Assembly: GCA_002508425.1 (NCBI GenBank)
Contig: DAKU01000162.1
Span: 1 to 11,322 of the forward strand
Source of the DNA: Methanosarcinaceae archaeon UBA470
GTDB lineage: Archaea > Halobacteriota > Methanosarcinia > Methanosarcinales > Methanosarcinaceae
DNA: 11,322 bases
Direction: 5' to 3'
Part shown: positions 5,039 to 11,322 of the stretch, piece after piece
Layout of the letters: each line of letters starts with the position of its first letter
Position numbering within the stretch: position 1 is the first letter of the stretch
The notes under the pieces: model-generated
What the model saw: the letters and a program-made list of their open reading frames with translations, nothing else
Told to the model about the DNA's origin: nothing
Databases searched by the model: none
Position numbers and translations under genes: made by a program

Positions 5039-7363
5039 ATGGAACATAAATATCCCACAGAAGAAGAGCTGATCGAACTTATAGGATCCAGGTTCTCTGG
5101 AAGTACTTGTTGTAATAATTTTATCAGCGTTCTGGAAAAGAGCAACTCAACATATCATGGCGAACTTCTCAGAACTGCCCGTATACTGCTTGATAAAGAC
5201 CTCGTGCTTGCAGGAGTTTTCTTTGAGAATCTTCCCGAGGCAGCACAGAATACAGGGCCTGAAGGGATCAGGAAATGGGTGGGTACCGGCATAAAGATAT
5301 TTGACCAGGATAAGGACCTGGCAATCGATTATTTTTCCTATTCGGCTGCGCTCTTAAAGGATCTTGATGTCAGTGAACTGGAAGAGTGGGCCCTGAAAGG
5401 CATAGCTGTCTTTGAAGAAGATCCAGCCCTTGGAAGACCTTATTTTTCCCTGAAGTCAAAGAGCTCAAAGGAATTCATTGAAGGGCTTACCGGATCAGCG
5501 GCACTCAATGAGATAATAAGCGTCCTCAGGTACTACGCCCTTGGATTGTCAGGTGTCAATTTTAACATTCTTTCCCGAAGGATGTTACAGATGGAGGAAG
5601 AAACTAATTCCATAAATCCTGTGATTGCAGGCAAGACAATCTACCTTGCACCCATGATCAAGAAATACGGTGATTTTGAAGATAACTTCAAGATATACAA
5701 ACTGAGCATAATGCACGAGGTCGGTCATGTACAGTTCAGTTCCCATAAGGTAGAACTTGATGGGGCAGCAGGGCTGATGTCAGATATCAGAAGCAGGTAC
5801 ACAACCACAAAGAAAAGAACTTATCTGTCAGGGATGCAACCTGAGGGTATCATTGATATCGCTGACATCATAGCTCTGTATCCCAACAAAGCACTGGCAG
5901 GAACAATACTCGGCATTCTGGAAGATGCCAGGGTCGAGTACAGGATAATGGAACACTACAGGGGAGTTCGCTCGGACCTTGAGAGAATAAGAGACCAGAT
6001 GCTTCTGACAAGGTCTGCCCCGAAAGGTAACCTTGAAGAGTTCATGGAATCTCTTCTGTGGGTCTCGATAGGACATGAACCTGTTTACAATATCAGCAAA
6101 GAGACAAAGGGTCTTCTGGAAGAGACAAAGACTTTGCTGAAGGACAGGATATTCCACGAAGAATCATCTATCCTTGATTCCCTTGATACGACCTTCAGGA
6201 TATATACCATGCTTGATGACCAGATGGGCCCGTTGAGCCAAAAGGAGTATGAGGTACTGAAAAATATCGATTATCGCGGAGTGGATATCGGAGCGTATAG
6301 CAGGAAGGACCCTTTTTCGTCCAATTCACATGAGAATATTATTAAGAATTTCATTCCCGAAAGTGAAGTGGAACCTACAGCAGAGAAGGAAAGAACACAA
6401 GAAGAAAAAGTCAAACGCCAGCCCACCTATGCTACGGCCAAGAACTGGAAGACACTGGGCAGTTACATGTATGACGAATGGGACACCGTGATCAATGACT
6501 ATAAAGCAGACTGGTGTACGGTCAACGAGATCGAGCCTTTTGGTATGTCCAGTGATTACTACAAAGATACATCAGAACAGTACAGGCATGAGATTGCCCT
6601 GATCAAGCATGTATTCAACAGGATGAAGCCGGAAGCATTCCGCAGGATGAAAGGGCAGACCGATGGAACTGAGATAGATATCGATGCATTCATCGATGCA
6701 CTGATACAAAAGAAATGCGGGATAAATCCCGATGACGGGCTCTACCTAAGATGGGACAAGCATGAAAGGGACGTTGCAACTCTTTTCCTTATAGATGTCA
6801 GTTATTCCACCCATAAAAAGATAGGCTATGAGGAAAAGAGCATAGTGGATGTTGAAAAAGACTCTCTTATCATCATGATACAGGCTCTTGAAAGTATAGG
6901 TGACAAGTATGCAATCTACGCATTTTCCGGCCAGACAAGAGATGATGTTGAGTACTTTGTCATAAAGGAGTTCGAGGAGGAACTATCGGACAACGTTGCA
7001 CGCAGGACAAGTTTGCTGGAACCAGTATCCAACACAAGGCTCGGACCTGCCATCCGCCATTCCATCAGGAAACTTGACAAGGTAAATGCAAAAACAAAGA
7101 TCATAATACTGTTATCCGATGGCGAACCCTTCGATACCTCCCGGGGAGAAAGCGCATACAAAGAAAGAATTGCTGAAGAGGATACTAGAATAGCGATAAG
7201 GGAAGGCAGTGACAAGGGAATACAGTTCTTCTGCATAACTGTGGATTCGAATCCCGGTAAATATCTTGACAATATTTTCTCTGATGCCGGATACACAATA
7301 ATAGATGATGCCAGTTCACTTCCAGAGAGGCTTCCGATGTTGTATAAGAGAATTACTACCTGA
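5039..7363 (+). CDS. NorD/CbbO-like VWA domain protein with an HEVGH motif
   Basis: This large soluble protein (774 residues from ATG 5039, 794 from ATG 4979; numbers below use the longer form) resembles NorD and CbbO, activators that work with a MoxR-type AAA+ ATPase to insert cofactors or remodel enzymes. Degenerate N-terminal repeats of about 35-40 residues (75-160) repeat W..xGIxxF, then DxxLxxxYFS. Then comes HEVGH (246-250) followed by LEDARVEYRIMEHYRG (314-329), a zinc-protease-like arrangement. A charged linker is at 460-482. The C-terminal VWA domain has a complete MIDAS metal site: DVSYS (Asp606, Ser608, Ser610), Thr686 and SDGE (Asp714). AAGGA 7 bases before ATG 5039 favours the shorter start, and the extra 20 residues look unlike the family. 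No ATPase partner is in the window, so the target is unknown. Confidence 0.86.
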   Translation: MEHKYPTEEELIELIGSRFSGSTCCNNFISVLEKSNSTYHGELLRTARILLDKDLVLAGVFFENLPEAAQNTGPEGIRKWVGTGIKIFDQDKDLAIDYFSYSAALLKDLDVSELEEWALKGIAVFEEDPALGRPYFSLKSKSSKEFIEGLTGSAALNEIISVLRYYALGLSGVNFNILSRRMLQMEEETNSINPVIAGKTIYLAPMIKKYGDFEDNFKIYKLSIMHEVGHVQFSSHKVELDGAAGLMSDIRSRYTTTKKRTYLSGMQPEGIIDIADIIALYPNKALAGTILGILEDARVEYRIMEHYRGVRSDLERIRDQMLLTRSAPKGNLEEFMESLLWVSIGHEPVYNISKETKGLLEETKTLLKDRIFHEESSILDSLDTTFRIYTMLDDQMGPLSQKEYEVLKNIDYRGVDIGAYSRKDPFSSNSHENIIKNFIPESEVEPTAEKERTQEEKVKRQPTYATAKNWKTLGSYMYDEWDTVINDYKADWCTVNEIEPFGMSSDYYKDTSEQYRHEIALIKHVFNRMKPEAFRRMKGQTDGTEIDIDAFIDALIQKKCGINPDDGLYLRWDKHERDVATLFLIDVSYSTHKKIGYEEKSIVDVEKDSLIIMIQALESIGDKYAIYAFSGQTRDDVEYFVIKEFEEELSDNVARRTSLLEPVSNTRLGPAIRHSIRKLDKVNAKTKIIILLSDGEPFDTSRGESAYKERIAEEDTRIAIREGSDKGIQFFCITVDSNPGKYLDNIFSDAGYTIIDDASSLPERLPMLYKRITT

Positions 7364-7446
7364 TTCTGCAATACCGGTGCAGTAATACTCATGGGTATAA
7401 CTGTTCTTCAAATTCATATTAACTTTGAGTATCAAAGTTTGCTCAT

Positions 7447-7457
7447 AAAGTATATAA
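7447..7457 (+). promoter_or_regulatory. TATA box of the alpha/beta hydrolase gene
   Basis: AAGTATATAA predicts a transcription start near 7479. That start coincides with the ATG of a five-codon frame (7480-7497) whose TGA overlaps the hydrolase ATG. Confidence 0.5.
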
Positions 7458-7493
7458 CATTGGAAATGCCAAATTCAGTATGGGTTTACCTAT

Positions 7494-8285
7494 ATGAATG
7501 AGGTCAAAATTGGTGGATTACGCATCGCATTCGAACGGAAGGGCGAGGGGGCACCCCTTGTGCTTCTCCACGGTGGTCTTAGCGACAGCCGGATGTGGCG
7601 CAGGCAGCTTGATGAGCTGTCCGATGAATTCACAGTGGTGGCGTGGGATGCACCCGGCTGCGGTCGTTCAGCAGATCCGCCGGAGACCTTCCGTTTGCCT
7701 GATTTTGCAGACTGCCTTGCTGCATTTATTGAGGAAATGGGTTTAGTAAAGCCTCATATTCTCGGCCTGTCATTCGGTGCCGGACTTGCACTTGAGTTAT
7801 ACCATCGCTATCCCACCATCCCGAGATCTCTCATATTGGCTTCGGCTTATGCCGGATGGTCGGGATCACTTCCTTCCGATGTCGTAGAACAACGCTTGCA
7901 GCAGGGGCTTCAACAATCCGAATTGCCGCCCGAGCAGGTCGTTGAGATGTGGATTCCAACACTCTTCGTTAAATCTGTATCTACCGAGGTAATTGAGGAG
8001 ACAGCAGCGATTATGTCCGAATTCCATCCAGTCGGGATGAGAACTATGTTGCTTGCCTTCGCTGAGGCCGATCTTCGCGACATGCTTCCAACCATCAAAG
8101 TACCTACACTATTGCTGTACGGTGAAGCTGATCAGCGTTCTCCTCTGAACGTTGCAGAAAACCTGCACGCCAAGATTCCAACATCAAGACTTGTGATCGT
8201 GCCTGCCGTCGGCCATGAGATCAGCCTAGAGGCACCAGAGACTTTCAATGCCGAAGTACGCAGCTTTCTTCGAGCAAATCCGTAA
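7494..8285 (+). CDS. Alpha/beta hydrolase
   Basis: This 263-residue cytoplasmic enzyme has the full alpha/beta-hydrolase layout. The oxyanion motif is LLHGG (24-28), DAPGCGRS lies at 52-59, the nucleophile elbow is GLSFG (Ser93), the acid is in GEADQRSP (Asp213) and the base is GHEIS (His241). It hydrolyses an ester, amide, epoxide or similar bond; the substrate cannot be told, since the cap region (about 125-190) is variable. Its third codon positions are visibly more GC-rich and its Arg codons (CGC, CGT, CGG) differ from the AGA/AGG favoured by neighbours, which suggests a gene acquired from a bacterium. There is no ribosome binding site before ATG 7494; the message has a short leader or is coupled to a mini-ORF. 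It converges on the MFS gene. Confidence 0.9.
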   Translation: MNEVKIGGLRIAFERKGEGAPLVLLHGGLSDSRMWRRQLDELSDEFTVVAWDAPGCGRSADPPETFRLPDFADCLAAFIEEMGLVKPHILGLSFGAGLALELYHRYPTIPRSLILASAYAGWSGSLPSDVVEQRLQQGLQQSELPPEQVVEMWIPTLFVKSVSTEVIEETAAIMSEFHPVGMRTMLLAFAEADLRDMLPTIKVPTLLLYGEADQRSPLNVAENLHAKIPTSRLVIVPAVGHEISLEAPETFNAEVRSFLRANP

Positions 8286-8289
8286 GAAT

Positions 8290-8382
8290 TGGCACCTAAA
8301 TTGATTAGAAAAAGGCGTACAATTTGAGCCTGTAGAAATCCTTGAGATTCTTATGAGAATTCAGTGCCAGTATTTTTAGGTG
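8290..8382. repeat. Nested inverted repeats between convergent genes
   Basis: CACCTAAA (8293-8300) pairs with TTTAGGTG (8375-8382), and TGGCAC (8290-8295) pairs with GTGCCA (8364-8369). The left arms share CAC, so the two pairings exclude each other. They flank about 70 bases between the hydrolase and the exporter. They may act as a bidirectional stop or be a mobile-element scar; there is no strong T-tract. Confidence 0.35.
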
Positions 8383-8445
8383 TACTTTCAGATATTGATG
8401 GGAATTGTCCAGTTTATCCTGTAGATACATTTTAGGAGAGGGGGT

Positions 8446-9735
8446 CTACATAGCCGTATCTTCTAATCCCTTTATTTTATTATTTTGCCAGATAAACAAA
8501 GAGATCACAGATATCATTGCCCCGGAGATCACGAACATCAAAGCAATTCCCCTTCCTTCTCCAACTCCGATAATAGAACCGGCTGTTCCAGCCAACAGGC
8601 CGTCCACTTCCAGAAGCGGATTGAAAACATGATCTGCTAAAAAACCTGCAACTAAAAAGGCTATGACTGAGCCAAGATATGTGACCATGGAGATGATCGA
8701 CCAGACACGACCCTGTTTTCTGTTTTCAATATTTTTGCGTATCAGGACTTCAATGGAGGTGTTTATGAACGGCAAGGTAGCAAAGAACAAAAATCCTGCC
8801 AGGGTGATCAAAACGATATTCGTTGAGAATCCGAGACCAGCAAAGAATATGCCTGACAGAAACAGCGATACTGATAATATAATTACATGTTTGTGTTTGC
8901 TACCGAACAATCCGATGAACAGGCTTCCAAGAATTATGCCTGATGCACAGATGGATTGGGAGATTCCCACTATTTTTACTGTTGTCAGATTGAGCAGCAT
9001 TGGAATAATAAGGGATTGAAGCAATCCGACAAAAAAGAGCACGAGCATTGTTGTGATGACCAGATGAACTACTCCCTTGCTTTTTGAAAATTCCTGAATG
9101 CCCTCTCTAAGGTCAGCCATGATGTTTTGTTCGGGGTGCTTTATTGTTATGCCGCCTAAGATATTTCTGACCCAGATTACAATGGAACTGGAGATCAAGA
9201 GAGTACTGATGTCTATCAAAAATATGAATTTGATATCAATTACCGATAATAACAGACCGGCGAGGAACGGAGAGATCAGGTATTGAGCAGAACTTGCTAA
9301 TTGCATTAATCCGCTTGCTTTGGCATATTGAGTTTCAGGCAGAAGGTCAGTGACCAGGGCTTTGTAGGCTGGTTCCTGAAAAGCTGAAAAGATGGAACTG
9401 ATTGCTATTCCTAGATAAATGTGCCAGATTTCAATGTTGCCATTCATCATCATAAAAAATATAAAGAGAAGCCCGAGAGTTGCACCCAGGTCACCAAATA
9501 CCATCATTAAGCGCCTGTCGTGACGATCTGCCAATACACCTCCATAGGGTTTTAGCAACATGGGTGGTAAAAGAGCACAGATCAGTATAAAGACATAACT
9601 TGAAGCTGTATTGGTTTGTTGGTATACATATACCCCCAGGGAAAAAATAGTAAGACCGGTGCCTATTATTGAAATAAATTGCCCAACCCATATAAGAAGG
9701 AATTTGGAATAAAGGTCCTGAGATCTGTCAGTCAT
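8446..9735 (-). CDS. MFS drug/metabolite exporter (EntS/MefA-like, DHA3 type)
   Basis: This 429-residue protein has about 12 membrane helices. The major facilitator signature GGVLADRHDRR (65-75) lies between helices 2 and 3, and a GVGEGRGIALMF segment sits near the C-terminus. Both features are common in the macrolide/siderophore efflux branch, which exports small hydrophobic compounds by proton exchange. It begins at ATG 9735, overlapping the TGA of the upstream CPBP protease as ATGA, so it is translated by coupling within one message. The cargo is unknown; linkage to a membrane protease suggests export and processing or resistance. It ends in TAG (8448-8446), and the frame then stays open for 46 codons to TAA at 8307-8305, which matters if TAG is read as pyrrolysine in this organism. 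Confidence 0.9.
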   Translation of the reverse strand: MTDRSQDLYSKFLLIWVGQFISIIGTGLTIFSLGVYVYQQTNTASSYVFILICALLPPMLLKPYGGVLADRHDRRLMMVFGDLGATLGLLFIFFMMMNGNIEIWHIYLGIAISSIFSAFQEPAYKALVTDLLPETQYAKASGLMQLASSAQYLISPFLAGLLLSVIDIKFIFLIDISTLLISSSIVIWVRNILGGITIKHPEQNIMADLREGIQEFSKSKGVVHLVITTMLVLFFVGLLQSLIIPMLLNLTTVKIVGISQSICASGIILGSLFIGLFGSKHKHVIILSVSLFLSGIFFAGLGFSTNIVLITLAGFLFFATLPFINTSIEVLIRKNIENRKQGRVWSIISMVTYLGSVIAFLVAGFLADHVFNPLLEVDGLLAGTAGSIIGVGEGRGIALMFVISGAMISVISLFIWQNNKIKGLEDTAM

Positions 9736-10568
9736 TTTTTAACCTCAGTTACAAGGTGTTCTCTGGAAAAGAACATCTCTTTGTCCAATGCAATAATAAC
9801 GGCGACAACAACAATGAGCACCATAGTTTCGATACATTTTGTAATTTGGGTAATTGCCAGTATCTCCTGCGAGAGATTGATGACAAAGTGAAAGAGGATC
9901 GCCGCCAGAACACTTTTTCCGTTCTTTATGCACATCCAGCTGATGATCACTCCCATAGGAATGATGCTGATGAAAAAATTCACACCAAACCAGATGCTTT
10001 GGTGGAAAATCTCATACTGATAGGAATTATTGACAAATATAAGTGGAAAATGCCAGAGCGACCAGAGTATGCTGAAAACGATGGATGCCTTGAAGTAAGT
10101 GTAACGGCTCTGCAGACTGTCAAAGGCATATCCTCTCCACCCAAGCTCTTCAAAACCCGCAGCAAGCAACAGGAGAAGCAACACGGGAACAAATCCGGAT
10201 GAAAAAGAGAAACCTTCGGCAAATTGAAACTGTGAAAACGATCCTCCGAAAGGAAGCGAAAGAGCGATAGATACCAAAACAGTAAGCGGCATTATTAAAA
10301 ACAACACAGGCAGCATTTTTAGCCGTATCAATCTGATATTGATGAGCCTGTTGACAAAATCCTTTTTCAGATCTGAATTTTTAGACGTAAAGATCATGAC
10401 AAGCGAGAGCAGAAAAGGCACCATCAGCCCGGGCAGCATAAAAAGCATATACATTCCGCTTTTATCATCCTGAAAACTTACATATGCCCCTGCAAGCCAG
10501 AAAGAATAAGTGGCTATGAAGGCCGCAGTAAAATAGGCCTTGGGGTTATACTTGTAATTAGGAATCAT
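9732..10568 (-). CDS. CPBP family intramembrane metalloprotease, first gene of an exporter operon
   Basis: This 278-residue membrane protein has about eight hydrophobic segments and the CPBP motifs EELGWRG (Glu140, Glu141, Arg145), LWHFPL (His173) and HFVIN (His227, Asn231). The GWRGYAFDSLQ version of motif 1 is typical of CPBP proteases of the bacteriocin-immunity and Abi group. It is unlike the shorter CPBP protein at 4200-4868, so the two are not a recent duplication. The start ATG 10568 has a good GAGGAG ribosome binding site 3 bases upstream. The stop overlaps the start of the MFS exporter by four bases, so the two act together: cleaving an exported peptide or lipoprotein, or protecting the membrane from a compound the exporter handles. 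Both roles are inference. Confidence 0.89.
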   Translation of the reverse strand: MIPNYKYNPKAYFTAAFIATYSFWLAGAYVSFQDDKSGMYMLFMLPGLMVPFLLSLVMIFTSKNSDLKKDFVNRLINIRLIRLKMLPVLFLIMPLTVLVSIALSLPFGGSFSQFQFAEGFSFSSGFVPVLLLLLLAAGFEELGWRGYAFDSLQSRYTYFKASIVFSILWSLWHFPLIFVNNSYQYEIFHQSIWFGVNFFISIIPMGVIISWMCIKNGKSVLAAILFHFVINLSQEILAITQITKCIETMVLIVVVAVIIALDKEMFFSREHLVTEVKK

Positions 10569-10638
10569 AGTCTCCTCTAAATTTGAAATCCCATGGGTAT
10601 GGACTTTAGCGATTTAAAACAAAATACTACAGTCAACG

Positions 10639-10649
10639 CTTATAAAATG
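10639..10649 (-). promoter_or_regulatory. TATA box of the CPBP-MFS operon
   Basis: The minus strand reads CATTTTATAAG, predicting a transcription start near 10618 and a leader of about 50 bases that ends with TTAGAGGAGACT before the ATG. Confidence 0.45.
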
Positions 10650-10749
10650 TGGCTCTATAGAAAAACTGATGTTGCTAATATTTTCCTTTTTGAAGACTTA
10701 CAGCAACTATGAAGATGAGATTTTCTTTGCTGCCTCTTTGGCTGGTTAG

Positions 10750-10789
10750 CATGCTTTTTAACAGAGAAATTAAACAAAACAAAAGCATG
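10750..10789. repeat. 9-bp perfect inverted repeat upstream of the CPBP-MFS operon
   Basis: CATGCTTTT (10750-10758) and AAAAGCATG (10781-10789) can form a hairpin with a 22-base loop. It lies about 180-220 bases upstream of the operon start. Just beyond it is the palindrome TGTACCGTACA (10796-10806). Their role is unknown; a regulator site or element end is possible. Confidence 0.4.
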
Positions 10790-10790
10790 A

Positions 10791-11009
10791 AACGATGTAC
10801 CGTACACGCTGTTAGCGCAAGCAGCATCAAATAAAAGAAGATTTGCTATACAAGTGTCATCAGGGCAGTTGATGAATTTGGCATGGATTTGCTACATACC
10901 AGAGAATTGGGCAAATATCTATCAAAATAATGCTTTTGATGCACTTTTTGAAATTAAAAAGATGATATGGCAGATTAAGTTGAAAAATGGGAGAATCAGC
11001 ATCAACTAA
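10791..11009 (+). other. Possible gene fragment in the AT-rich region (72 open codons, no good start)
   Basis: Between a TGA at 10788 and a TAA at 11007 one plus-strand frame is open. It reads as plausible protein with several Trp, for example LMNLAWICYIPENWANIY. The only ATG (10872) leaves 45 residues and has no ribosome binding site. A second plus-strand frame also has a protein-like end (AVDEFGMDLLHTRELGKYLS, stop at 10928-10930), and the opposite strand has a 69-codon frame from a TTG. I recognise none. This may be a decayed gene or chance openness. The rest of 10569-11137 holds the operon promoter, two palindromes and otherwise nothing I can support. Confidence 0.25.
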
Positions 11010-11137
11010 CTTGATTAAAGTATACAATCGAATAATGTAAATTTTAACAGTATAAGAGTGGGCATACAATTTATTAAATGAATAAAAAATACACCTATAT
11101 AAAAATAGTTTTAGATACAGTGTTCATTGCTATTAAT

Positions 11138-11179
11138 AAAAAAATGTTCCTCCCATTATTTTGAATTCCTGGAAGGAAC
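11138..11179 (-). terminator. Hairpin plus T7 terminator after the surface protein gene
   Basis: On the minus strand GTTCCTTCC (11179-11171) pairs with GGGAGGAAC (11154-11146), nine pairs including one G-U, around a 16-base loop. ATTTTTTT follows. It starts 33 bases after the TAA of the gene at the right edge. Confidence 0.65.
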
Positions 11180-11211
11180 TATTGAACTATAATTACAAGT
11201 TACTGCCCTTG

Positions 11212-11322
11212 TTATTTCTTTCTAAACACAACGAAAACTAGAGATCCAGTAACTAACAGCAAACCTCCGGTTATCGCAATGCTGCTGTTGCTACTGCTTT
11301 CAGCATTGCGCTTTTCACTATA
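11212..11322 (-). CDS. C-terminal membrane anchor of a probable cell-surface protein (partial)
   Basis: Only the last 36 residues are in the window; the gene enters from the right edge and stops at TAA (11214-11212). A Ser- and Asn-rich stretch with NSS sites, which can be N-glycosylated in archaea, leads into a single hydrophobic helix (ITGGLLLVTGSLVFVVF) and ends in RKK. This layout of stalk, membrane helix and short basic tail anchors exported proteins with the bulk outside the cell. There is no PGF, LPXTG or similar sorting motif before the helix in the visible part, so archaeosortase processing is not supported. What the outer domain does cannot be known from here. Confidence 0.6.
   Translation of the reverse strand, partial: YSEKRNAESSSNSSIAITGGLLLVTGSLVFVVFRKK

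Noticed and set aside
6916..7392. 158-residue minus-strand frame inside the NorD-like gene
   Set aside because: It is the antisense shadow of the VWA domain, whose motifs are clear on the plus strand.
10860..11069. 69-residue minus-strand frame in the AT-rich region
   Set aside because: It starts at TTG without a ribosome binding site and its Ile/Tyr/Leu-rich composition is that expected of AT-rich noncoding DNA, although a TATA-like run lies near 11098.
1..11322. CRISPR array, rRNA, tRNA or complete insertion sequence
   Set aside because: No regularly spaced repeats, no RNA gene signatures and no complete transposase with paired ends were seen.

Overview
The window looks like chromosomal DNA of a methanogenic archaeon, most likely of the Methanosarcinales. 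This rests on AT-rich intergenic regions with archaeal TATA-like boxes, GGTGAT or GAGGAG ribosome binding sites, a radical SAM/SPASM protein beside a small Cys- and Trp-containing peptide gene (a pairing I recall from methanogens), a zinc-ribbon tail resembling those of archaeal tyrosine recombinases, and archaeal-style MoaD/MoeA. The placement is inferred from gene content; no rRNA or tRNA is present to confirm it.

Layout. Positions 1-888 (minus strand) hold the start of a molybdenum cofactor operon, moaD followed by moeA, with moeA cut by the window edge. At 1088-1396 (minus) lies a decayed C-terminal scrap of an integrase-like protein. At 1446-2588 (minus) is a radical SAM/SPASM enzyme, and divergent from it at 2968-3156 (plus) is a 62-residue peptide with three Cys and three Trp. 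This pair is the best candidate for an unusual system: a peptide and its modifying enzyme. The 379 bp between them holds an unexplained, more GC-rich, protein-like block, the TATA box of the peptide gene and a perfect 13-bp dyad at its predicted transcription start.

Positions 3396-3893 (minus) encode a stand-alone GyrI-like ligand-binding protein. Positions 4200-4868 (minus) encode a CPBP-family membrane protease, divergent from a large NorD/CbbO-type protein at 5039-7363 (plus). That protein combines N-terminal repeats, an HEVGH motif and a C-terminal VWA domain, and no MoxR/NorQ ATPase gene lies nearby. Positions 7494-8285 (plus) encode an alpha/beta hydrolase whose base composition differs from its neighbours, suggesting transfer.

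Positions 8446-10568 (minus) are a two-gene operon: a second CPBP protease, then an MFS exporter joined by an ATGA stop-start overlap. The exporter ends in TAG with 46 open codons behind it, which matters if the host decodes TAG as pyrrolysine. Positions 10569-11211 are AT-rich, with no convincing gene but with inverted repeats and a possible gene fragment. The right edge (11212-11322, minus) holds the membrane-anchor tail of a surface protein, followed by a clear hairpin plus T-tract terminator.

The genes are mostly independent units. The functional couplings best supported by layout are moaD-moeA, the radical SAM-peptide pair, and CPBP-MFS.
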